The position numbers were made by a program, and so were the translations under genes. Below the pieces are notes generated by a model. The model was given only the letters and a program-made list of their open reading frames with translations. It was not told where the DNA came from and did not search any database. DNA of 64,000 nt. Origin: JAXLQL01 sp046331625 (GTDB lineage: Bacteria > Acidobacteriota > Terriglobia > Bryobacterales > Bryobacteraceae). The stretch lies in NCBI GenBank assembly GCA_046331625.1, contig JAXLQL010000012.1, positions 144,669-208,668 on the forward strand. The letters run 5' to 3'. Shown in pieces: positions 9,696-18,106 of this stretch; within the stretch, counting starts at the first letter, position 1; each line of letters starts with the position of its first letter.

Positions 9696-9741
9696 AGTTA
9701 CACTACTTACACTTCCTCGGAACGAGATCGGAAAGGTAGTT

Positions 9742-10428
9742 GTGGCTTCACCAGCGCCCAAATTGACGGAGCCTACCATCGGCCCCGCGCATTCTCTCCC
9801 CTGGAAAGTGATTCCCAGGGTCCGCGATTCCCTTGTCTACCAAGAAGGCGACGAGGCTCACACCATGTACGTGCTCCAGTCGGGGCTCGTCAAGCTGAGC
9901 CGCAAAGTGGACCAGCGCCGCGACTTGATCCTTCGTGTAGTGCAACCCGGCGAGTTGTTCGGAGACCGCGTCTTCGCGGGCGACCCCCACCGCGACGCCA
10001 CGGCTCAGGCGCTCACCGATTGCGTGCTGTTCGAGATGTCGCACGAGGAGTTCGTAGCCCAGTGCACGGCCAAGCCCGAGCTGTGGAACTGGGTGGCGAG
10101 CCAACTCGAGAGCCGCATCGAACAAGTAGAGCGCCGCGTTCAGTGGGTTTCGTTCTACCGCGTGGAGCAGCGCATCCTGCACCTGCTGGCGGACCTGGCT
10201 GGCGCGCTACCGGAGCAACCCGGGCGCGCGGCGGAAATCCCGCTGGCGCAATCTGAGATCGCGAGCTTGGTGGGAGCGACGCGCGAAACTACGTCTTCCA
10301 CACTCAATCAACTCGAGCGCAGGGGACTACTGATTCTCGGCCGGCGCTATGTGGAAGTGCCGTCAGTCGACGCCTTGCGCGGTGCTTTGAATGGCGCCGC
10401 AGATGTGACTCTACCACCACAGGTGTGA
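9742..10428 (+). CDS. Crp/Fnr family transcriptional regulator
   Basis: 228 aa from the GTG at 9742, which is preceded by GAAAGG at a 5-nt spacing. An in-frame ATG at 9595 would start inside tyrA and add 49 residues unlike the family. The N-terminal cyclic-nucleotide-binding-like beta-barrel contains YQEGDEAHTMYVLQSGLVKL and PGELFGDRVF. A long dimer helix follows around residues 110-140. The C-terminal winged HTH has LAQSEIASLVGATRETTS and LERRGLLI. No N-terminal Cys cluster of the Fnr oxygen-sensor type is seen. It lies 46 nt after tyrA and may be cotranscribed. Its ligand and targets are unknown. Confidence 0.92.
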   Translation: MASPAPKLTEPTIGPAHSLPWKVIPRVRDSLVYQEGDEAHTMYVLQSGLVKLSRKVDQRRDLILRVVQPGELFGDRVFAGDPHRDATAQALTDCVLFEMSHEEFVAQCTAKPELWNWVASQLESRIEQVERRVQWVSFYRVEQRILHLLADLAGALPEQPGRAAEIPLAQSEIASLVGATRETTSSTLNQLERRGLLILGRRYVEVPSVDALRGALNGAADVTLPPQV

Positions 10429-10510
10429 TCACACTCGCACGCACCGGTTGGCGGATTTCCATTGAATTCAACAAGTTGACTCTGGCCTTCCACCTGCATT
10501 ACCGCCCCGC

Positions 10511-11764
10511 ATGAAGTTGTTGTTCATCGCAGTCACACTGACTGCGGTAGTGGCGGCCAAAGAAGATCGCAACCTGACGGCCGAGTCAAACGTCAATCGC
10601 CGATACACGGTGGAAAGCGTGGAGTTGCGGCCGGTGGAACTCAACCGGCTCAGTCAGCCTCTGCGCGAACGGATCACGGCCCTCATCGGGCTGCACTTCG
10701 ATCCGGGCGTGTTCGACGAGGTGATGGGCCGGATCCGGCGCGAGCTCCGCAATTGGGCGGTCTCGATGAGGTTGGATAGAGGTACCGTGCCGGAGCGGAT
10801 CAAGGTGATCTTCGAAGCCAAGAAGGAGAGGCAGGAAGTGGAACTGACGGTTCCGCGCCTCACCTATCACTCGAAAGAGAACTTCTCTTTCGTCTCCGAT
10901 ATTGGCTGGCGCGATGGCGGCAACAATCTTCGATTCGGCATTGTTTCCAACAACGATGATCTGGTGGAACGCTACTCGGGCGCGCGCGGCAGCTATGAGC
11001 GCACCGCTCTGGCCGGCGGGCGCCTCCGCTTGGGAGTCGAGTTGGAGGCGTGGCGGTCGCAGTGGAACCCGGCGGTGGAAAAGGGCCTGGCGGAGAACGC
11101 CGGGGTCCCCGGAGTCTACCGGACGCGGGTGAACGTGCAGCCTTCCGCCACCATGACCTTGATTCGACCGCTCACGCTACAGCTCGGCGTGAGCGTCGAG
11201 CGGGTGGAGACGCAATATCCACTCGCACGGCACGAGCTCTCCAGCGCCGCCTTCATGACTCTGCGCTTCCAGCGGCGCTGGGAGCCGATGCCGGACCGGC
11301 ACGGCCAACTGGAGGCAACTTATGGCCTGCGGTCCGGAACCGGACTGCTCGCGAGCGACTTCATCTTTTCGCGCCACCTCTGGCGCGCCCACTATGACTT
11401 GCGTGGGAACCGCGACGAAATCACAATCTCGGCTCAGGCCGGTCTGATTGAAGGACGCGCTCCGTTGTTCGAGCGTTTCATCCTGGGCAACTCCACCACG
11501 CTGCGTGGCTGGAGCAAGTACGACATCGCTCCGTTCGGCGCCGATCGCATGGCGCACTTCTCGGCTGGGTACCGCTATCGCTGGGCGCGTGTGGTTTACG
11601 ATACGGGCGCGGCATGGAACGCGGGCGCTTCGTCGAAGTTGCGGCATTCGGTGGGCGTGGGCGTGACGACGAACGGGTCGCCGTCGATTTCGGCGATGGT
11701 GGCGTTTCCGTTGCGCGGCGATGGCGCCATCACTCCGATCTTCATCACGGGGCTGAATTTTTGA
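10511..11764 (+). CDS. Omp85/BamA-like outer-membrane barrel protein
   Basis: 417 aa with a signal peptide (MKLLFIAVTLTAVVAA) and a short N-terminal region around residues 25-120 that could be one POTRA-like unit (YTVESVELRPVEL). Beta-barrel sequence follows, ending in a terminal Phe (FITGLNF), as expected for BAM substrates. The stretch FILGNSTTLRGW resembles the strand carrying the RGF/RGW motif of surface-antigen (Omp85) barrels. Its role is unknown. It could be an assembly or secretion pore. It is followed with a 1-nt overlap by the DUF4390 gene and then the NtrY/NtrX-like pair. Confidence 0.8.
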   Translation: MKLLFIAVTLTAVVAAKEDRNLTAESNVNRRYTVESVELRPVELNRLSQPLRERITALIGLHFDPGVFDEVMGRIRRELRNWAVSMRLDRGTVPERIKVIFEAKKERQEVELTVPRLTYHSKENFSFVSDIGWRDGGNNLRFGIVSNNDDLVERYSGARGSYERTALAGGRLRLGVELEAWRSQWNPAVEKGLAENAGVPGVYRTRVNVQPSATMTLIRPLTLQLGVSVERVETQYPLARHELSSAAFMTLRFQRRWEPMPDRHGQLEATYGLRSGTGLLASDFIFSRHLWRAHYDLRGNRDEITISAQAGLIEGRAPLFERFILGNSTTLRGWSKYDIAPFGADRMAHFSAGYRYRWARVVYDTGAAWNAGASSKLRHSVGVGVTTNGSPSISAMVAFPLRGDGAITPIFITGLNF

Positions 11765-12396
11765 TGACCCCGCGCACAACGAACTCGCTCCGGCGCGCGC
11801 TGCCTTTGGCGGCAGGCGTGATCTGCGCGAGCGTAGCGGGCTCGTTCGCCTTTCTGTGGGCCGACGCGCTCGGGCTGCGGTTGCGCGGCGATCAACTGTT
11901 CGTCTCGGTGGCGCGCATGGATCTGCTCCGCGAGCCGATTACGGCGAAGCTGAAGTCCGGCCAAGCGGTAGCGTTTGATTTTCATCTCGCCCTGTGGGTG
12001 GGGTCGCGGTCGAGCCCAAGGCGCAGAGCCTTCGAGCGCTTCGTGGTGAGCTATGACCTGTGGGAAGAGCGCTACGCCGTCTCCACCCTGCGCAAGCCCA
12101 AATCTTCCGCGGCCGGCTTGACGCCGCGCGGCGTGGAGCAGTGGTGTCTCGAACGCATCGTGGTCCCCTCGGTGGATCTGGGCGGTGCGAGCACGGTTTG
12201 GGCGAAGCTCGACGTGCGCGCGGTGGATCCCGAGCGCGACGCCGAGTTGTTCACGCGAGAGGGGCTGAGCCTGACCACGCTCATTGACCTGGTGAGCCGC
12301 ACCAATCGCAGTGAAGAGCAACACTGGAGCTTTGACTCCGGCGCCGTGCCTGCCTCGCTGCTCCATGAAGATCCGCGGCCGGAGCGTGCCCGATGA
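11764..12396 (+). CDS. DUF4390-like exported protein
   Basis: 210 aa from the ATG at 11764, which overlaps the preceding stop as TGATG. The N-terminal hydrophobic stretch ALPLAAGVICASVAGSFAFLW is a signal or anchor. The rest is beta-rich, with LRLRGDQLFVSVARMDLL, a YDLWEERYAV motif and a C-terminal LLHEDPRP. The arrangement just upstream of an NtrY-like kinase, and the YDLWEE pattern, match DUF4390 proteins. Their function is not established. The stop overlaps the kinase start by 4 nt, so barrel, DUF4390 protein, kinase and regulator form one operon. Confidence 0.75.
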   Translation: MTPRTTNSLRRALPLAAGVICASVAGSFAFLWADALGLRLRGDQLFVSVARMDLLREPITAKLKSGQAVAFDFHLALWVGSRSSPRRRAFERFVVSYDLWEERYAVSTLRKPKSSAAGLTPRGVEQWCLERIVVPSVDLGGASTVWAKLDVRAVDPERDAELFTREGLSLTTLIDLVSRTNRSEEQHWSFDSGAVPASLLHEDPRPERAR

Positions 12397-13754
12397 CGCG
12401 CTTCCGCCGCCGTCTCATCCTCATTTTTCTCGTTGCTACGGTGGCTCCGCTGTGCCTCACGCTTTGGGTGGGTGGCACGCTGCTCGAACGGAACCGGCAG
12501 TTCACCGGCGCGGACCGGCTTGACCGGCTCTCGCGCACGCTCGAAAACACGGCTCGCCAGTTCTACCAGCGCGAGCGCGAGGCGCTGCGTCGCGACGCCG
12601 CGTCCGGCTTGGCCAAACCCACCGTGCTGCCGCTGCTCGAACGCGGGCTGTGGTCGGCCGATGTGGAAGAGTTCTATGGTTCCAGCGAGAGTGACCGGTT
12701 TCTGCTGCGGGGCGATCAAGGCGACCTGCTCGTGTGGCTGTGCCGCGCCGATGACGGCTCCGTGCTCGAGTATTCGCGCTCTCTCGGCGATACGCACCTC
12801 GAAGCAATTCGCCGCCAGCATGCCGAGTCGCGTCAGTGGATCGCCGAATCGCGCGATCGCGACTTGCGCCGTGCCTTTCTGTTACTCGCCGTAGTGCCGT
12901 GGGTAGCCGCGCTGGCCGTGCTGGTTTTCGCGGCGCATCGGGTGTCGTCGGCGGCGCTCGAAACATATCAACGCATGGCCCATGAGCTTGAACAGAGCCG
13001 CGAGCGATTGCTCTATCTCACGCGACTCGAGAGCTGGCAGGCGCTGGCTCGCAAGATGGCGCATGAGGTGAAGAACTCGCTTACGCCGATCCGGCTGACG
13101 ATGGAAGAGATGGCCGCGCGGCATCACGGAAGCGCTGGGAGCGGTGAAAGCTTCGAACAACAAGCGGCGCGGATCGTAGCCGAAGAAGTGACCAGCCTCG
13201 AGCGGCGAGTGCGTGCGTTTTCCGAGCTCGCTTCAGAGCCGCCAGTGGAACTGCGGCGTATCGATCTTGCAGCGATGCTGACCGAGCGGGTAGCCTTGCT
13301 CGAACCGGCGCATCCGGGCGTGTCCATAGCTCTGCATGGCTCTGGCGCGGGGCAGCCCGTGCTCGCGGACGAAGACTTGCTCAAAGCCGTGTTCACCAAC
13401 CTTATCGAAAATGCCGCGCAGGCGGCTGGGCGTGGTGGGCGCGTGCGGGTCGAGATCGGAGGCGCCGAGGGGCGGGCCACCGTCGAGGTGCATGACTCGG
13501 GTCCGGGGTTGAGCGCGGCGGCGCGTGAGTCGTTGTTCGAACCCACGATTTCGTTCAAGAAAGGCGGCATGGGGATCGGCCTCTCGATCGCGCGCAAGAG
13601 CGCCGTGCTGTGCGGCGGCGACGTGGAATCGATAGACGGCAAGCTCGGCGGCGCGGGTTTCCGCGTTACGCTGAATCCAGCCGAAGCCCCCGCTCCGCAA
13701 GCGGCTTTGCAAAACTTCTTCCAGACGCATGCCCAAGCGCATTCTCATTCTTGA
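12393..13754 (+). CDS. NtrY-like sensor histidine kinase
   Basis: A 453-aa membrane kinase. Transmembrane helices lie at about residues 8-28 and 162-181, flanking a periplasmic sensor of about 130 residues. The H-box MAHEVKNSLTPIRL holds phospho-acceptor His224. The N-box is FTNLIENAAQA, with G-boxes DSGPGLS and GMGIGLSIAR. The MAHEVKN form of the H-box is typical of NtrY/NtrB kinases. No HAMP or PAS domain is evident. It overlaps the sigma-54 response-regulator gene by 26 nt, so the two are almost certainly partners. The signal is unknown and may be envelope-related, given the barrel gene upstream. Confidence 0.93.
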   Translation: MTRFRRRLILIFLVATVAPLCLTLWVGGTLLERNRQFTGADRLDRLSRTLENTARQFYQREREALRRDAASGLAKPTVLPLLERGLWSADVEEFYGSSESDRFLLRGDQGDLLVWLCRADDGSVLEYSRSLGDTHLEAIRRQHAESRQWIAESRDRDLRRAFLLLAVVPWVAALAVLVFAAHRVSSAALETYQRMAHELEQSRERLLYLTRLESWQALARKMAHEVKNSLTPIRLTMEEMAARHHGSAGSGESFEQQAARIVAEEVTSLERRVRAFSELASEPPVELRRIDLAAMLTERVALLEPAHPGVSIALHGSGAGQPVLADEDLLKAVFTNLIENAAQAAGRGGRVRVEIGGAEGRATVEVHDSGPGLSAAARESLFEPTISFKKGGMGIGLSIARKSAVLCGGDVESIDGKLGGAGFRVTLNPAEAPAPQAALQNFFQTHAQAHSHS

Positions 13755-15060
13755 CGACGAGCAGAATATCGGCCTCTCGCTGCGGTTGATTCTCGAACGC
13801 GAAGGCTACGGAGTGAGCGTGGTGGGCTCGCTCGGGGATTACCGGCGCGTGGCTCCGCGCGCCGATCTCTGCCTGCTCGACGTCCGCCTGCCCGATGGCA
13901 ACGGGATCGACATCCTGCGCGAGATCCGCCAGACGGACGCGCGCTTGCCGGTGATCATGATCTCGGGACAAGCCACGATCGCAGACGCTGTGGAAGCCAC
14001 GCGGCTGGGCGCGTTCGATTTCCTCGAGAAGCCGCTCTCGCGCGATCGCGTGCTGCTCGCGATCAAGAACGCGCTCGAACAACACAGCTTGCGCGAGGAG
14101 AACGAGCGCTTGCGCGAGATCGCCGCCAGCGAGACCAGCATGGTGGGCGAAAGCGCGGCCTGGCGGCATACGCTGGAACAAACCTCGCTCGCGGCGCGCT
14201 CCGATGCGCGGATCCTGCTCCTTGGCGAATCGGGCACGGGCAAGGAACTGCTCGCGGCGCATGTGCACCGGGCGAGCGCAGTGGCGCAGGGTCCGTTCGT
14301 GAAGGTCAACTGCGCGGCGATTCCGGCTGAGTTGCTCGAAAGCGAATTGTTCGGTCACGACAAGGGAGCGTTCACCGGTGCGGCGTCGGCGCGGCGTGGC
14401 AAGTTCGAACTCGCCGATGGTGGATCGCTGTTCCTCGACGAAGTGGGTGACCTGCCCGCTCCCGCACAGGCGAAGCTCCTGCGCGTGCTGCAGGAAGGCG
14501 AGTTCCATCGCGTGGGCGGCGAGCGCGCCATCACCGTGACGGTGCGCGTGATCTCGGCCACCAATCGCGATCTGGCGCAACTCGTTGCTCAGGGCAAGTT
14601 CCGCGAGGACCTCTACTATCGCCTCAACGTGATGCCCGTTTCGGTGCCGCCGTTGCGCGACCGGCGCGACGACATTCCCGCGCTCAGCGCGCACTTCCTG
14701 GCTGGATTCTGCCATCGCAACAATCTGCGGCCGAAACAATTTGATCCGGAGGTGTTTCCGCTGTTCGCGGCCTATCACTGGCCGGGAAATGTCCGCGAGT
14801 TGAAGAACATCGTGGAGCGCATGGCGATTCTCTCGCCGGGTGAGGTGCTGGAGCCCGGGTCGGTGCCGCTCGAGATTCGGCAAGCGCCGCTCAACGCGGC
14901 ATCGTCACTGCAGCAGGCGCGCGATGCGGCCGAGCGCGACCACTTGTCGCGGGCGTTGGAACATTCGGGGTGGAACGTGTCGTCGGCGGCGCGGGCGCTG
15001 GGGATGGATCGGACGAATCTGCACAAACGGATCCGGGCGTTGGGGTTGGAGCGCCCGTAG
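13729..15060 (+). CDS. sigma-54-dependent response regulator (NtrC/NtrX family)
   Basis: A 443-aa three-domain regulator. The receiver domain has D9/D10, phospho-acceptor D51 (LLDVRLPDGNG) and a Lys in FLEKPLS. The AAA+ domain has Walker A GESGTGKE, the sigma-54 contact loop GAFTGA and Walker B SLFLDEVGDLP. The Fis-type HTH at the C-terminus is WNVSSAARALGMDRTNLHKR. It activates sigma-54 promoters when phosphorylated by the overlapping upstream kinase. The last ~135 bp of this gene recur in degraded form at 17822-17956, across a block of toxin-antitoxin cargo. Confidence 0.96.
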   Translation: MPKRILILDDEQNIGLSLRLILEREGYGVSVVGSLGDYRRVAPRADLCLLDVRLPDGNGIDILREIRQTDARLPVIMISGQATIADAVEATRLGAFDFLEKPLSRDRVLLAIKNALEQHSLREENERLREIAASETSMVGESAAWRHTLEQTSLAARSDARILLLGESGTGKELLAAHVHRASAVAQGPFVKVNCAAIPAELLESELFGHDKGAFTGAASARRGKFELADGGSLFLDEVGDLPAPAQAKLLRVLQEGEFHRVGGERAITVTVRVISATNRDLAQLVAQGKFREDLYYRLNVMPVSVPPLRDRRDDIPALSAHFLAGFCHRNNLRPKQFDPEVFPLFAAYHWPGNVRELKNIVERMAILSPGEVLEPGSVPLEIRQAPLNAASSLQQARDAAERDHLSRALEHSGWNVSSAARALGMDRTNLHKRIRALGLERP

Positions 15061-15114
15061 AGGTGCGCTTCGCCGCAGGTCTTGCGCTAGCTGGCGGCGA
15101 CGGACTCGAGAGAT

Positions 15115-15546
15115 TCATCCCTCTGCGGCTTCCCGCAGAAGTTCCACCATCGTCGCAGGTCGCACGATTCGCGTGGTTTTGTGCCGCCTCAATTCCTGCA
15201 GGGCCTTGTCTCCGGTCACGAGAAAGTTGGCGTTGCTGGCTTCGGCAAGACCGAGCAGGTACGCATCCTTGGGGTCGGCGGCGAACGTAACCTTCGGCAT
15301 GTCTGTAATGACCACCGAGAAATCGGCAAGATCCCCGGCGAGTTGCTCAACCGCACTGGCGCGCAACCGCGCCTTGAAAAAGGGTCGGCTGGCGACTTCA
15401 CGGAACTCGGCGAGCAGGTCCGCGCACGCCACGAGCGCGAAGAGTTTGCGCTCCCAGGCTTCGAGTAATTGCGCAGGGAGCCCATGCGAGATGAGCAAGC
15501 CAGAGATGAGGATATTGGTGTCGAGGATGACGCGAGGCAAGGTCAT
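15115..15546 (-). CDS. PIN-domain ribonuclease toxin
   Basis: 143 aa. The PIN signature is complete: Asp9 in VILDTNILISG, a Glu near 47-50 in ADLLAEFREV, Asp94 in DPKDAYLLGLA and Asp113 in LVTGDKAL. Proteins of this type cut RNA with Mg2+ and are held in check by a partner antitoxin. It overlaps the stop of the RHH-like gene by 4 nt, a typical antitoxin-first operon. It points toward the response-regulator gene, with their 3' ends only 54 bp apart. It belongs to the 'putative toxin component, PIN family' group, not classical short VapC. Confidence 0.9.
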   Translation of the reverse strand: MTLPRVILDTNILISGLLISHGLPAQLLEAWERKLFALVACADLLAEFREVASRPFFKARLRASAVEQLAGDLADFSVVITDMPKVTFAADPKDAYLLGLAEASNANFLVTGDKALQELRRHKTTRIVRPATMVELLREAAEG

Positions 15547-15821
15547 CTCGCACGTTGCCGGTGCCGCCTGGCTCTAACGGCGTCAACCGCCTCATCGATC
15601 ATCTTTTGCAATTCTTCCGGGGCAACATCAGCAAACGCGGCGCGGGTCTCCTGGACTGTCTGGTTGAAGATCCTCCAGCGGACGGCTTCCTCGATGAACT
15701 TCGAGAGATCGCCTTTCTTCATACCGTGCGCTCCCAGGTAGGAACGAAGCGCGAGGTCGGCTTGCTTGGACAAGGTAATCGTCAGGCGCGTGGTTTCTTG
15801 TTCGGCCGCGGCTATAGGCAT
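15543..15821 (-). CDS. RHH-type antitoxin partner of the PIN toxin
   Basis: 92 aa. The segment TRLTITLSKQADLALRSYL followed by DLSKFIEEAVRWRIF is a beta-helix-helix (ribbon-helix-helix) DNA-binding pattern. The Arg/Asp-rich C-terminal tail should bind the toxin. AGGAGG lies upstream, 12 nt before the ATG, and an overlapping out-of-frame ATG closes after five codons. It is the first gene of the antitoxin-toxin pair. Autoregulation at its own promoter (15822-15967, shared with divergent HicBA) is expected for the family. Confidence 0.82.
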   Translation of the reverse strand: MPIAAAEQETTRLTITLSKQADLALRSYLGAHGMKKGDLSKFIEEAVRWRIFNQTVQETRAAFADVAPEELQKMIDEAVDAVRARRHRQRAR

Positions 15822-15967
15822 ATAAGCATCTATCCTCCTATCAGTATAGCCATCGACGATTACGAGATCCGGAAGCGGCGTTCGCGACAGCCCAAGACCC
15901 AGAGTAGGCGCGCCTAATCGGTAGCCCCGATGCTGAAAGGTCCCGTCGGCGAAGTAGAATCATAAAC
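15822..15967. promoter_or_regulatory. divergent promoter region between two toxin-antitoxin modules
   Basis: 146 bp between the leftward RHH/PIN operon and the rightward HicBA operon. It must carry both promoters. It is noticeably more AT-rich near 15820-15860 than the surroundings. No clear operator palindrome was recognised by eye. Confidence 0.45.
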
Positions 15968-16183
15968 ATGGCGCGCCAATTCGACGTTGTGATCGAACGA
16001 GACGAAGAAGGCATGTACGTAGCGTCGGTGCCTCAGTTGCCAGGCTGCCACACTGACGCCGCATCCCTGGACGAACTGATGGTGGAAATCCGCGAGGCGA
16101 TCGAGCTGTGCCTCGAAGTGCAGGGCGGTGAACCCGCACCCCTGGAATTCGTCGGCATTCAGCGCGTGACTGTCGCCGCATGA
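15968..16183 (+). CDS. hicB: HicB-family antitoxin (short form)
   Basis: A 71-aa HicB-like fold: FDVVIERDEEGMYVASVPQ, the conserved LPGCHTDAASLDELM and the helix EIREAIELCLE. It lacks a separate C-terminal DNA-binding domain, as in many short UPF0150-type antitoxins. It precedes hicA with a 4-nt overlap. The gene order is antitoxin first, the reverse of the HicAB module at 19155-19800. Confidence 0.88.
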   Translation: MARQFDVVIERDEEGMYVASVPQLPGCHTDAASLDELMVEIREAIELCLEVQGGEPAPLEFVGIQRVTVAA

Positions 16184-16401
16184 GCACGCTCCCGCGGCCG
16201 ACGGGAAACGAACTCGTCCGTGCCTTGGAGCGCGCAGGGTTCCGTACCGAACGAGTACGAGGAAGCCACTGCTTTCTCAAACATCCGGATGGCCGCGCGA
16301 CTGTCGTCCCTCTTCGCAGCCGCACTTTGGGCTTGGGGTTGTTGAGAAAGATCCTGGCCGACTGTTCCATTGAGCCTGACCGCCTCCGAGACTTGCTGTA
16401 A
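16180..16401 (+). CDS. hicA: HicA-family mRNA interferase toxin
   Basis: A 73-aa YcfA/HicA protein with a double-stranded RNA-binding-like fold. The catalytic His lies in RVRGSHCFLKHPDGR. The C-terminal region GLGLLRKILADCSIEPDRL matches the family. The predicted activity is ribosome-independent mRNA cleavage, neutralised by the overlapping upstream HicB. All expected motifs are present, so the toxin looks intact. Confidence 0.88.
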   Translation: MSTLPRPTGNELVRALERAGFRTERVRGSHCFLKHPDGRATVVPLRSRTLGLGLLRKILADCSIEPDRLRDLL

Positions 16402-16530
16402 TCTCGGCGCAAAGCATGTTCAGGTTATGCAGAGCGCCAGATCCCCAAGGCGCGGGTGCGATTGGTGCTGCGCCCGCTCGGAATTTGTGCGGTGAGCATC
16501 CTGCTGGCGGCAAGAGTTTGCCGCATGCAC

Positions 16531-17490
16531 TCAGCCGAAGAAATCGAGAATGAAGCGAAAATCCTCGGGGGACAAGATCGACATGGCGCTTCCGGGGTTA
16601 CGCTGACTGTACCGCCAGTTGTTGATCCATCCACTGCGCTCCGTAAACTCCCAGGTCAGCTCTGAAACGACGTTCCGCGCAAGTTCGGCCACCATAGCAT
16701 CGACGTACCTCCCATGAAATCCGGGTGACCGGAGGAGCCAGCGCGTGACGGCCTCCGTAGGGAAGACGTCTCCCTCAACTAGGTAAGCGCCCCCGAGTAG
16801 AAGGAGGGGGGCAGAGACGTGGCTGCCCATCCGTTCGGCAAGGTTCAGCAGTTCCTGAATCCGCATCGCCGGAAATGAAAAGTGACCACTATCGTAGCCA
16901 AGTAGCACCCGCTGTCCCCCGTCAACTCCGATCCAAACTCGGTTCTGATGCTCGACGCCAGAAGCATACTCAATCTCGACGTAACGGAGGCTGTCGTCAA
17001 TTCTCAATCGAACAAACGGCCACACGCCAGCGTTCCAACTCGATTGGAAACGATCGGCGTACTCGGCATCTGCCTCCTCGCTCGTGAGCCCCCAGGCCAA
17101 CGAAGGCTCCGGAACATCCTCGCAGTCGAAGTGAAGCGGCATCCATATGGCCCAGAACGCTGGGTCATCTAGCATGTCCGTCACATCGAGGCGATTCGAG
17201 TTTATGGTTATCGTGCCCTGTCCAGCCACCAGCTGCGAGGAGTCGAGTGCGAACCCTGAACTCGGCTTGGCGACGCTCAGAATGAGCGTCGATCCGTCTC
17301 CCGGAACCAGGGGCCAGTCTCTGGGAGACTCGATTGCATGTTGGGTAACCATTGAATGCACCCGACGGCCATTTCGATCGCACAGCCGTACAACCTCGGG
17401 ACCCATGTACGCCCCTTCTTCAACTTGACCGGAGATCAAGAGATCAGCCCCTTTGTCGCTGACCGACATGACTCGCATTCTAAATGGCAT
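16531..17490 (-). CDS. hypothetical protein, possible translation-factor-like beta-barrel N-domain
   Basis: 319 aa, taking the ATG at 17490. An open frame continues upstream to 17793, but that part is low-complexity shadow over a gene remnant. The first ~60 residues (MRVMSVSDKGADLLISGQV, then EEGAYMGPEVVRL, closing with VPGDGSTLILSV) read like the small beta-barrel of EF-Tu domain 2. The rest is Trp- and acidic-rich and not recognised, and ends in DFRFILDFFG. Its position among toxin-antitoxin genes makes an immunity-type or defence-accessory role thinkable, but nothing in the sequence proves it. No signal peptide is present. Confidence 0.6.
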   Translation of the reverse strand: MPFRMRVMSVSDKGADLLISGQVEEGAYMGPEVVRLCDRNGRRVHSMVTQHAIESPRDWPLVPGDGSTLILSVAKPSSGFALDSSQLVAGQGTITINSNRLDVTDMLDDPAFWAIWMPLHFDCEDVPEPSLAWGLTSEEADAEYADRFQSSWNAGVWPFVRLRIDDSLRYVEIEYASGVEHQNRVWIGVDGGQRVLLGYDSGHFSFPAMRIQELLNLAERMGSHVSAPLLLLGGAYLVEGDVFPTEAVTRWLLRSPGFHGRYVDAMVAELARNVVSELTWEFTERSGWINNWRYSQRNPGSAMSILSPEDFRFILDFFG

Positions 17491-17628
17491 CGAGCTCGAT
17501 TCTAATGCAATTATCGCCGGTCCAGGGCATGAGGCTTTCCCGCAAAGTCGCCCAGGGGCCGGCGATGTGGTGCGACGCTCCAACACGGCGTCGAAACTTC
17601 GACCTGCGGGGCCACGGGGCCGCCGCAA

Positions 17629-17738
17629 CCTTCCCAACAAGCCACACACCGCTCCACCACGACCCCGCCCGCCTCCGGCGCCAGATGCATCGGCAACATA
17701 TGCGACTTGCACAGCATATCCGGAACGAGGTGCGTCCC
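17629..17738 (-). pseudogene. degraded copy (A) of the 3' end of the ceramidase-like gene
   Basis: On the minus strand this encodes PDMLCKSHMLPMHLAPEAGG followed by VVVERCV, matching the last ~35 residues of the protein encoded at 19787-21217 (PDMLCQSYMLPMHLAPTAGG, IVVERCV). By eye the DNA is roughly four-fifths identical. No upstream part of that gene is present. The copy lies downstream of its parent, in the same orientation. The remainder of the 616-bp gap 17491-18106 holds only the ntrC remnant and otherwise nothing recognised. Confidence 0.85.
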
Positions 17739-17821
17739 TCGAGGCGGATGGAGCCGGGACGGTGCCGTTCGAAACTCGCCATGCGCCGGTCAATGCGGAT
17801 CGTCACTGTGAGAGGCGCACG

Positions 17822-17956
17822 ACGCGGCCGAGCGTGATCACTTGTCGCGCGCGCTGGAACATTCGGGATGGAACGTGTCGTCGTCGGCGCGGCGCTGGAG
17901 ATGAATCGGACGAATCTCCGCAAGCCGATACGACATTGGGGTTGGAGCGCCCGTAG
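17822..17956 (+). pseudogene. degraded copy of the 3' end of the ntrC-like regulator gene
   Basis: About 135 bp align with 14927-15060, the end of the sigma-54 response-regulator gene, including its stop codon. Shared runs include TCGGACGAATCT and TTGGGGTTGGAGCGCCCGTAG minus its last base. About 20 differences including two 1-nt deletions were counted by eye, so the reading frame is broken. It has the parent's orientation, lies 2.8 kb downstream of it, and delimits the PIN/RHH-HicBA-hypothetical block on the right. Confidence 0.88.
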
Positions 17957-18106
17957 CGCACTTACGTTAGGCCTTGCGACCGTCAATCGCAATCTTCCGG
18001 AAGTCCCTCGAGGGGACGGGCCCCGGCCGAGAGGTTGCAGGCCCTCAGCCCACTTCGGCGATGTTGACCACTGACGGCGAGAGTGTCGATGTAGAACCAT
18101 GCACGG

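Noticed and set aside
17491..17793. N-terminal extension of the unknown protein at 16531-17490
   Set aside because: It overlaps the ceramidase-gene remnant and is Gly/Arg-rich shadow sequence; the ATG at 17490 starts family-like beta structure.
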